5,091 nucleotides of DNA, taken from Bacteroidota bacterium (lineage in GTDB: Bacteria; Bacteroidota; Bacteroidia; SpSt-205; S141-50). A program made the translations under genes and the position numbers. Positions 1 through 5,091 of the stretch are shown here, piece by piece. The stretch lies in contig WFXK01000022.1 of NCBI GenBank assembly GCA_015490695.1, forward strand, positions 1-5,091. The letters run 5' to 3'. Each line of letters starts with the position of its first letter. Position 1 is the first letter of the stretch. Under the pieces are notes generated by a model. That model ran no database searches. It worked only from the letters and a program-made list of their open reading frames with translations, and was not told the DNA's origin.

Positions 1-6
1 ATCTTC

Positions 7-14
7 TACTTTTG
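7..14 (+). promoter_or_regulatory. Candidate Bacteroidota -7 promoter element upstream of fadD
   Basis: TACTTTTG matches the Bacteroidota sigma-factor -7 consensus TAnnTTTG at every fixed position. It ends 5 nt before the fadD ATG, so transcription would begin at or within a few bases of the start codon, giving a nearly leaderless mRNA. The matching -33 TTG element would lie outside the window and cannot be checked. T-rich DNA produces such matches by chance, so this is tentative. Confidence 0.35.
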
Positions 15-19
15 TTGTT

Positions 20-1720
20 ATGGAACCGCGTTGGTATGCCGCCTATCCTGAAGGCGTTCCTAAGGAGATCAATCCTGACCGCTACGATAATTTAGTCGTC
101 TTACTCAATGAAAGCATTCAACGTTTTCGCCATCTGCCCGCCTTTACCAACATGGGTACAACCTTAACTTATGAAGAAATCGGAACACTTTCAGACCACT
201 TTGCTGCCTATATTCAACAAAAAACCGATTTAAAACCCGGCGATAAAATCGCTATTCAAATGCCCAATTTGCTTCAATATCCTGTTGTGCTCTTTGGTGC
301 ATTAAAAGCAGGTTTAGTCGTTGTTAATACAAATCCCTTGTATACAGAAAGAGAAATGCTGCATCAATTTACCGATTCCGAAGCCAAAGCGATCGTTATC
401 CTTGCTAACTTCGCCGATAAATTGCAGAATATTCTATCAAAAACTTCCATTAAATATGTTTTTGTTACCGAGATTGGGGATTTATTTCCTACGTGGAAGC
501 GTTGGTTGGTGAATGCGGCGGTTCGTTATATAAAGAAAATGGTACCTTCTTTTGATATTCCTCAGGCGATTTCTTTGCGGCATGTGTTAGAGGAAGGACG
601 CCGGCTTACCTTTCGCCCTGTATCGCTCTCTAAGGAAGACATCGCTTTTCTTCAATATACAGGAGGGACCACAGGCGTTGCAAAAGGCGCTATGTTGACC
701 CACCGCAATATCGTTGCGAACATGGAACAAATCTATGCATGGATGCAACCCCGATTAGAAGATGGTAAAGAAATCGTTATTACTGCCTTACCTCTTTATC
801 ACATCTTTGCCCTCACAGTAAACTGCTTAGCTTTTATCAAAAATGGCGGACACAATATTTTAATCACCAACCCTAGAGATATAGATGGTTTTGTGAAGAC
901 ATTAAAGAAGTATCGTTTTACTGTGATGACAGGTGTCAATACTTTGTTCGTTGCTTTATTGAACCACCCGAAGTTTAAGGATTTGGATTTTTCTGAGTTT
1001 AAGGTTGCGGTAGGAGGAGGGATGGCATTGCAAGAATACACCGTAAAACGTTGGCGCGAAGTAACAGGCACGTACTTAGCCGAAGGATACGGCTTGACCG
1101 AAGCTTCACCCGTTCTAACTTGCCAACGTATTGATAGAATAGAACCGCCAGGAAGTATTGGCATCCCTTTACCTTCTACAGAAATTAAGTTAATTGACGA
1201 AAACGGCGAAGAGATTACGGAGTTAAATCGTCCTGGGGAGCTTTGTGCCAGAGGTCCCCAGGTGATGAAAGGCTATTGGAAACGACCCGACGAAACGAAA
1301 AAAGTCTTAGACGAAGATGGATGGCTAAAAACAGGTGACATTGCCGTGTGGCTAAATGAACAAGGCTACTTGAAGATTGTAGATAGAAAAAAAGATATGA
1401 TTTTAGTCTCTGGATTTAATGTTTATCCAAACGAAGTGGAAAATGTGCTTGCTAATCATGAAGGGATTTTAGAAGTAGCAGCTATTGGTGTTCCTGATGA
1501 ACATTCTGGAGAGGTAGTAAAAGTCTTTATTGTTAAAAAAGACCCGAATTTGACCGAAGAAGATGTTTTAGAATACGCAAAGAAACATTTGACAGGTTAT
1601 AAACGTCCTAAATACGTAGAATTTAGAGATTCGCTTCCTAAGAGCAATGTTGGGAAAATTTTGCGCAGGGTTTTAAAAGAAGAAGAATTAGCCAAACGAA
1701 AATCGCAAAAAAATGAGTAA
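20..1720 (+). CDS. fadD: Long-chain fatty acid--CoA ligase (FadD type)
   Basis: This is a cytoplasmic or membrane-associated acyl-CoA synthetase (EC 6.2.1.3) that activates free long-chain fatty acids with ATP and CoA through an acyl-AMP intermediate, feeding beta-oxidation or lipid synthesis. All hallmarks of the ANL adenylate-forming family are present: the phosphate loop YTGGTTGVAKGA (residues 213-224), TALPLYHIFAL (255-265), YGLTE (357-361), GWLKTGD (434-440), the hinge and FACS region RKKDMILVSGFNVYPNE (456-472), and the C-terminal catalytic lysine K546 in NVGKILRR. At 566 residues it is almost the length of E. coli FadD (561). From memory it matches that protein nearly end to end, including INPDRY and MPNLLQYP near the N-terminus. 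This supports the ATG at 20, although the frame stays open to the window edge and no Shine-Dalgarno site is visible. There is no signal peptide. It is the first visible gene of a likely three-gene operon and overlaps the next gene by 8 nt. Family assignment is very secure; chain-length preference is inferred. Confidence 0.96.
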   Translation: MEPRWYAAYPEGVPKEINPDRYDNLVVLLNESIQRFRHLPAFTNMGTTLTYEEIGTLSDHFAAYIQQKTDLKPGDKIAIQMPNLLQYPVVLFGALKAGLVVVNTNPLYTEREMLHQFTDSEAKAIVILANFADKLQNILSKTSIKYVFVTEIGDLFPTWKRWLVNAAVRYIKKMVPSFDIPQAISLRHVLEEGRRLTFRPVSLSKEDIAFLQYTGGTTGVAKGAMLTHRNIVANMEQIYAWMQPRLEDGKEIVITALPLYHIFALTVNCLAFIKNGGHNILITNPRDIDGFVKTLKKYRFTVMTGVNTLFVALLNHPKFKDLDFSEFKVAVGGGMALQEYTVKRWREVTGTYLAEGYGLTEASPVLTCQRIDRIEPPGSIGIPLPSTEIKLIDENGEEITELNRPGELCARGPQVMKGYWKRPDETKKVLDEDGWLKTGDIAVWLNEQGYLKIVDRKKDMILVSGFNVYPNEVENVLANHEGILEVAAIGVPDEHSGEVVKVFIVKKDPNLTEEDVLEYAKKHLTGYKRPKYVEFRDSLPKSNVGKILRRVLKEEELAKRKSQKNE

Positions 1721-2267
1721 GGATTTGAAACAGCAGAAGTTGGAGGATTTGTACTACAAGTATTTGTATGAGCGGCAGCGTTCGCCCGAAGAGTTAACCC
1801 AAGAGGAATTTGTGCAATTGCTCATTGTTTTTCCTGCGCTTTTAGTTTTAAAAGCCGATGGGCATGTGGATACCACTGAATTGTTGTATTTAAACAAATT
1901 AGTGCGGCATTTGGTCACATCGCAGGGTATAGAGAACAAAGAAGATTTGTTCCGAGAAGAACTACGTCATCTTTTATGGAATAGTACGTATTGGCGGATG
2001 CCTTTTCTGCGGATACTTCGCTTTTTTGTTAGTGAAAAGAAAGTTTTGGAAGCCCTGATGGATTGGATGATTAGTGCTGCTAGCGCCTCATCAGGCGATA
2101 TTGTGCAAAATATCCTCTATAAAGCAGCACAAAGCCAAGGCGTTACAACAGAAGCCCCAAAATTTATCTCTGAAGTGGAAATCCAAGAAATAAAAAACAT
2201 CTTAGACTACTTAGGGGTTTTAGATACGCCCGAAGTACGACTTCTATTAAATCAATTAGAAGAATGA
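1713..2267 (+). CDS. TerB-like small cytoplasmic protein of unknown function
   Basis: This 184-residue protein has no signal peptide or clear membrane segment and looks almost wholly helical. I do not recognise a named gene. The best clue is LLVLKADGHVDTTE (residues 43-56): a hydrophobic helix followed by ADGxVDxxE, the acidic motif typical of TerB-like (tellurite resistance TerB family) helical domains, where the acidic residues may bind metal. A second acidic, helix-rich stretch near the C-terminus, SEVEIQEIKNILDYLGV (153-169), also fits such a fold. The N-terminal 30 residues are highly charged and may be a separate helix. The ATG lies 8 nt inside the end of fadD and the stop overlaps the next start as ATGA, so it is probably translated by coupling within the operon. 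A-rich sequence rather than a Shine-Dalgarno site precedes the start. The coding call is firm; the TerB relation is by motif only, and most TerB-fold proteins have no defined role. It need not concern tellurite. Confidence 0.85.
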   Translation: MSKDLKQQKLEDLYYKYLYERQRSPEELTQEEFVQLLIVFPALLVLKADGHVDTTELLYLNKLVRHLVTSQGIENKEDLFREELRHLLWNSTYWRMPFLRILRFFVSEKKVLEALMDWMISAASASSGDIVQNILYKAAQSQGVTTEAPKFISEVEIQEIKNILDYLGVLDTPEVRLLLNQLEE

Positions 2268-3256
2268 AACCCATTTTTCTTTTTTGTTTAGCCCTTTTTT
2301 GTTTATCGTGCCATAGTAAGTCATCTAATACAACGGTACCAAAGGCAGCACAGCCAAAAAGAGGCGTAAAGAAGCCTATCATAAAGACTTCAGTTCCTGA
2401 AGCCCATCCCGATTCCTTATATGCTTTTGTCGTACAGCAAGTACGTTTTGGTCCGAGAATTCCTCAAACGCCTCCACACCAACGATGCGGCGACTGGATA
2501 GTTAAAAAATTTCGTTCCTTTGGATTGAAAGTCATTGAACAAAAAGCGGTTGTAAAAGATTATAGAAATCAAAATCTTACCATTAGAAACATTATTGCTG
2601 CTTATCAGCCTCATTTAAAACAGCGTATTATTCTTTGTGCGCATTGGGATACGCGTCCTTTTGCCGATAGAGATTCTTTAAAGAAGCATGCACCTGTTCC
2701 TGGGGCAAATGATGGGGCTAGCGGCGTTGCAGTGCTATTGGAATTAGCGCGTCTTATTGCAAAAGATACCTTACCCTTCGGTATTGATTTTATTTGTTGG
2801 GATGCAGAAGACATGGGATTGCATGATGTGGAAAATTCTTTTTGTTTAGGTTCTCAATATTGGGCAAGGCATCCGCATGTGCCTGGGTATCGCGCTCAGT
2901 ACGCTATTAATTTAGATATGGTAGGGGCAAAAGATGCGCAGTTTCCGCAAGAGGGCTTTTCCCGCTTCTACGCCCCTGAATTAGTAGAACAACTATGGTC
3001 AACCGCACAAACCATCGGCTATGGACACTATTTCATCTACTACGAAGGTGCAGAAATCATAGACGACCATTATTATTTGAATACCTTAGCAAACATCCCT
3101 TCTGTAAACATTATCCACCGAATCCCCGGAAAAGAAACCTTTTTTCCACAATGGCATACTACCAAGGACGATACAACCATTATTTCTAAGGAAACATTAA
3201 AAGCAGTTGCACAGACGCTACTTTATTTTTTGTATATCAAAAGCAGCATCATGTAG
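2264..3256 (+). CDS. Type II glutaminyl-peptide cyclotransferase (M28-fold) lipoprotein
   Basis: This zinc enzyme is predicted to turn N-terminal Gln of exported proteins into pyroglutamate in the cell envelope. The N-terminus (MKPIF, hydrophobic core, then LSC) is a lipoprotein signal with Cys16 as the lipidated residue; the -3 residue is Cys13 rather than the usual Leu, which is atypical. The M28 fold shows H127-W-D129, the metal-ligand Asp in PGANDGASG (D150), the catalytic Glu and adjacent acidic residue in DAEDMG (E182, D183), LDMVG (D218), and a late Trp-His in FFPQWHTTKDD (W297, H298). The pattern IIDDH...P-V-IIH...FFPQWHT matches the human glutaminyl cyclase block EDDH...PVLHLI...FPEVWHT, where the Trp binds substrate and the His binds zinc. 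This favours cyclase over M28 aminopeptidase. Length (330) fits Bacteroidota type II cyclases such as those of Porphyromonas. Residues after Cys16 (HSKSSN) lack the acidic run of a surface-export signal, so a periplasmic-facing lipoprotein is likelier. It is the last gene of the operon and overlaps the TerB-like gene by ATGA. Aminopeptidase activity remains a minor alternative. Confidence 0.9.
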   Translation: MKPIFLFCLALFCLSCHSKSSNTTVPKAAQPKRGVKKPIIKTSVPEAHPDSLYAFVVQQVRFGPRIPQTPPHQRCGDWIVKKFRSFGLKVIEQKAVVKDYRNQNLTIRNIIAAYQPHLKQRIILCAHWDTRPFADRDSLKKHAPVPGANDGASGVAVLLELARLIAKDTLPFGIDFICWDAEDMGLHDVENSFCLGSQYWARHPHVPGYRAQYAINLDMVGAKDAQFPQEGFSRFYAPELVEQLWSTAQTIGYGHYFIYYEGAEIIDDHYYLNTLANIPSVNIIHRIPGKETFFPQWHTTKDDTTIISKETLKAVAQTLLYFLYIKSSIM

Positions 3257-3290
3257 CACCTATTCTTTTTGTGCGTACATGGTTTTTTTT
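3249..3290 (+). terminator. Intrinsic terminator of the fadD-terB-like-cyclase operon
   Basis: The arms at 3249-3259 and 3271-3282 pair as C3250-G3281, ATGTA with TACAT, and GCAC with GTGC, with one bulged G at 3275, a T-G wobble at the base and an 11-nt T-rich loop (3260-3270). Eight consecutive T residues (3283-3290) follow directly. This is a textbook Rho-independent terminator. Its left arm contains the cyclase stop codon TAG (3254-3256), so the operon ends with almost no 3' untranslated sequence. Confidence 0.8.
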
Positions 3291-3297
3291 ATTTTTG
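3269..3297 (+). promoter_or_regulatory. Bacteroidota-type promoter for the PD40 gene
   Basis: TATTTTTG at 3290-3297 matches the -7 consensus TAnnTTTG perfectly. TTG at 3269-3271 (part of TTTG from 3268) fits the -33 element with an 18-nt spacer, within the range reported for Bacteroides and Flavobacterium. Transcription would start near 3302-3306, leaving a leader of about 30 nt before the ATG at 3333. The strong terminator just upstream means the following gene needs its own promoter, which supports the call. The elements overlap the terminator's loop, right arm and T-tract, so part of the match could be a by-product of T-richness. Confidence 0.55.
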
Positions 3298-3332
3298 CCT
3301 TTGCTTTTTAAGAAGTTTTTCGTAATGGAGCA

Positions 3333-4742
3333 ATGGTGTGTTTCTTTATGGTAATAAGTATTTGTTGGTTATGCGCTCAAAGTTTAGAAAATAATGCGAA
3401 GCTACGCATTAAGGAAGACTATTATCAAGACTCTTTGGAACACGTTTTAGAGACGCAACGACAAAAAGCCTTAGATTATCATCGCAGGGGGGAAATACAA
3501 AAAGCACTGCGTTTATATGAAGCACTACTAAAACAATTTCCAGAAGATTCTTTACTACATCTTTACTATAAGCAAGCGAAGAACGCTGTGCATTTTTCAG
3601 ATGGAGGGTTTGAGCGTTATATTATAACGCCTCTGCCAGCGCCTATTAATTCTCCTTATCCTGATTATGCTGCTGTATGGGATAGTTTTCATCAATGTGT
3701 TTATTTTACTTCAAGGCGTCCAAGGAGAACCTATAGTGATAGTACTGCAATAGCTGATGAAAACATTTACAAGGCTTACAAGGAAGGGGGTCATTGGCAA
3801 GTAGAACCCGTTTCTTTATGGAATTCACCTCATCATGATGCTATTATCGGGCTCACACCAAAGGGTGATTTCCTCATTTACCGCAGCGACTTCAATGGAG
3901 GAGACATCTTTATCGCTCAAAGAAAACCCGATGGCTCTCTGCAACGACTTAAAACTTTTTCTTATAGAATTAACTCCCCTTATGTGGAAAATTCTGCTTT
4001 TATTACAGCCGATGGTAAAGAACTATATTTTGTTAGCAACCGCCCAGGAGGCTTTGGTAGAAGAGATATTTATGTTTGTTACAAGGATGCTAAAGGGCGT
4101 TGGGGGCCCCCGAAGAACTTAGGTCCAAAGATCAATACCCCTTGGGATGAGGATGCTCCTTATGTTTCCCCTGATGGTAAACGCCTATATTTTGCTTCTA
4201 ATGGTCCACACTCTATGGGAGGCTTTGATATTTTTGTAAGTTATCGTTTACCTGATGGAACATGGAGCGAACCCCAAAACCTCGGTGCTCCACTAAACTC
4301 CCCTTCACACGATATTTATCTTTATTTCTACGATGAAAATCGTGCTTATTTAAGTAGTGACCGCGGTCATTATGGCGCTATGGACCTTTATGAAGTTTAT
4401 TTCAAACCACCTGAAGTAACCCCTGTGGCTTATGTGTTGCCTTATTACAAAACTACTTTGCCGTCATTGCCTCGATTCTCTTTACAATTGCCTCAACCCT
4501 ATGTCTTTGAACTCCCTACAGACTTCAAAGCCCAACGTGCCTATTTAATTCCCCTACAACAATTGTGGGATAAATCCCAATGGATTGAAATTCCTGTTGA
4601 AGAGGATGAAAATAACCTTTTTGCTTTAATCCCTGACAAAAACACCTATTTAATATGGATAGAGGATGCTCAAGGAAGGGGCATTTGTTCAAAAGTAGAA
4701 CAAACACGCCAACAACTTTCTATAGCGGCTGTTTATCCGTAA
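3333..4742 (+). CDS. Exported TPR and PD40 beta-propeller protein, no OmpA domain
   Basis: This is an exported protein of unknown specific function. A short hydrophobic signal peptide (residues 1-15) ends in LCA|Q, which would leave Gln16 at the mature N-terminus. A helical region with a TPR-like motif follows (about 41-75, RRGEIQKALRLYEALLKQFPED). Next come about five PD40 (WD40-like) blades near 106-160, 164-209, 214-264, 268-318 and 322-357, recognised by repeated NSP/NTP, DGKxLYFxSN, GGFGRRDIY or GGFDIF, and PxNLG. Blades 3 and 4 are the most alike. TPR-PD40 architecture resembles the N-terminal half of Bacteroidota outer-membrane proteins such as PorE of the type IX secretion system. However, the OmpA peptidoglycan-binding domain is missing, and residues 360-469 form a tail I do not recognise. 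The start is uncertain: the ATG at 3333 is the first in frame after TAA at 3309, but the resulting signal peptide lacks the usual Lys/Arg, and GGAG at 3327-3330 is only 2 nt upstream. ATG 3348 is an alternative. It has its own likely promoter and converges on a kinase gene. Confidence 0.88.
   Translation: MVCFFMVISICWLCAQSLENNAKLRIKEDYYQDSLEHVLETQRQKALDYHRRGEIQKALRLYEALLKQFPEDSLLHLYYKQAKNAVHFSDGGFERYIITPLPAPINSPYPDYAAVWDSFHQCVYFTSRRPRRTYSDSTAIADENIYKAYKEGGHWQVEPVSLWNSPHHDAIIGLTPKGDFLIYRSDFNGGDIFIAQRKPDGSLQRLKTFSYRINSPYVENSAFITADGKELYFVSNRPGGFGRRDIYVCYKDAKGRWGPPKNLGPKINTPWDEDAPYVSPDGKRLYFASNGPHSMGGFDIFVSYRLPDGTWSEPQNLGAPLNSPSHDIYLYFYDENRAYLSSDRGHYGAMDLYEVYFKPPEVTPVAYVLPYYKTTLPSLPRFSLQLPQPYVFELPTDFKAQRAYLIPLQQLWDKSQWIEIPVEEDENNLFALIPDKNTYLIWIEDAQGRGICSKVEQTRQQLSIAAVYP
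4684..4704. repeat. 7-bp inverted repeat near the convergent gene ends
   Basis: TTTGTTC (4684-4690) and GAACAAA (4698-4704) are perfect reverse complements separated by 7 nt. The repeat lies inside the last codons of the PD40 gene and about 15 nt beyond the stop of the minus-strand kinase gene, where a 3'-end hairpin for that transcript could sit. The stem has only two G-C pairs and no T-tract follows on either strand, so it is at best a weak RNA-end structure and may be chance. Confidence 0.25.
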
Positions 4743-5091
4743 AATTTTTAGAAAAATACACATAAAAGACCGTACCTTTTCCCTCCTGACTTTCAAATTG
4801 AATCCTTCCCTCTAAGTGCTCTATAAGTTCTCTTACGATGGCTAATCCTAAGCCAGTTCCTGAAGAGCGCGTAGTAAAATGGGGTTCAAAAATCTTATCT
4901 TGAATAGATGAAGGAATACCACAACCATTATCTTCCACCACAACGACAACTGCTTCTGAGGTCTCTTGAAGCCGAATGCTTATCTTCCCCTTTTCAGGCT
5001 CATCAATAGCCTCCATAGCGTTTTTTATAAGATTGATAAAAATTCTTTGAAGTGCTTCTTCATGACTTAAAAGAAATACTTCCTTCTGTGG
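4720..5091 (-). CDS. Sensor histidine kinase, C-terminal ATPase domain (5' partial)
   Basis: This is the last 123 residues of a two-component sensor kinase. The reading frame is open to the right window edge, so the sensor, any membrane segments and the phospho-accepting His box lie outside. The HATPase_c domain is complete in its motifs: N box INLIKNAMEAI (residues 19-29 of the visible part, N24), G1 box EDNGCGIP (53-60), F box IFEPHFTTR (67-75) and G2 box GTGLGLAIV (78-86). The phrase FEPHFTTRSSGTGLGLAIV resembles NtrY-type and similar kinases, but the sensor class cannot be set from this fragment. An ATG at 5014-5016 (Met26 of the visible part) should not be taken as the start, because it falls inside the N box. 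The stop TAG (complement of 4720-4722) lies inside the PD40 gene, giving a 23-nt tail-to-tail overlap. The partner response regulator is not in view. Confidence 0.93.
   Translation of the reverse strand, partial: PQKEVFLLSHEEALQRIFINLIKNAMEAIDEPEKGKISIRLQETSEAVVVVVEDNGCGIPSSIQDKIFEPHFTTRSSGTGLGLAIVRELIEHLEGRIQFESQEGKGTVFYVYFSKNFTDKQPL

Noticed and set aside
799..1164. A 121-codon open frame on the minus strand inside fadD
   Set aside because: It lies wholly within a strongly conserved enzyme gene, has no recognisable domain and reads as a low-complexity shadow of the fadD codons.
2164..2382. Minus-strand frame spanning the TerB-like/cyclase junction
   Set aside because: It is antisense to two well-supported genes that overlap by ATGA, and its hydrophobic stretch is the mirror of the lipoprotein signal region.
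3325..3354. Short frame MEQWCVSLW preceded by AAGAAG at a ribosome-site distance
   Set aside because: Nine codons with no similarity to a leader peptide; considered only as part of the uncertain start of the PD40 gene.
4102..4111. GC-only palindrome GGGGGCCCCC in AT-rich DNA
   Set aside because: It encodes the ordinary WGPPK segment of PD40 blade 3 and has no T-tract or symmetric flanks, so it is probably a coincidence of codon choice.
3835..4122. A 95-codon plus-strand frame inside the PD40 gene
   Set aside because: It is out of frame with clear PD40 repeats and has no initiation signal or family resemblance.
3972..4286. Tandem DNA repeats in the PD40 gene
   Set aside because: Blades 3 and 4 are similar as protein, but their DNA has diverged, so these are ancient domain repeats and not a recent DNA duplication.
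4745..4756. TTTTT-AG-AAAAA inverted repeat just after the PD40 stop codon
   Set aside because: The stem is only A-T with a 2-nt loop that cannot form well, and the bases encode the C-terminus of the kinase (YFSKNF).

Overview
The window looks like chromosomal DNA from a member of the Bacteroidota, possibly Cytophagales-like; the lineage is inferred and not proven. The evidence is AT-rich DNA (roughly 40% GC by eye), two matches to the Bacteroidota promoter element TAnnTTTG, no classical Shine-Dalgarno sites before the genes, a type II (animal-like, zinc-dependent) glutaminyl cyclase made as a lipoprotein, and an exported TPR plus PD40-propeller protein of the sort common in that phylum. I see no tRNA, rRNA, CRISPR array, IS element or phage gene.

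Layout. Positions 20-3256 hold three tightly packed plus-strand genes: a FadD-type long-chain acyl-CoA synthetase, a small cytoplasmic TerB-like protein (8-nt overlap), and a zinc-dependent glutaminyl-peptide cyclotransferase lipoprotein (4-nt ATGA overlap). The overlaps point to one operon with translational coupling. A possible -7 promoter element lies only 5 nt before the fadD ATG, so the transcript could be nearly leaderless. The operon ends at a convincing intrinsic terminator (about 3249-3290) whose stem includes the cyclase stop codon. A Bacteroidota-type promoter (3269-3297) overlaps the terminator tail and would start the next transcript.

Positions 3333-4742 encode an exported protein with one TPR-like motif and about five PD40 blades. 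It has no OmpA domain and ends in an unrecognised 110-residue tail. Its start codon is uncertain. Positions 4720-5091 on the minus strand hold the C-terminal ATPase domain of a sensor histidine kinase that runs off the right edge. The two genes converge and overlap by 23 nt.

How the genes relate. The cyclase should act in the cell envelope and convert N-terminal glutamine of exported proteins to pyroglutamate. The PD40 protein encoded next to it has a predicted signal-peptidase site that leaves Gln as its first mature residue (LCA|Q), as the published Bacteroidetes 'Q-rule' expects. It is therefore a plausible substrate. The acyl-CoA synthetase activates fatty acids in the cytoplasm, and its functional link to the cyclase is unclear. 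I found no clearly new multi-gene system. The points most worth checking are the cyclase and its Q-starting neighbour, the compact terminator/promoter junction, the disturbed start of the PD40 gene, and the uncharacterised TerB-like protein between two enzymes.
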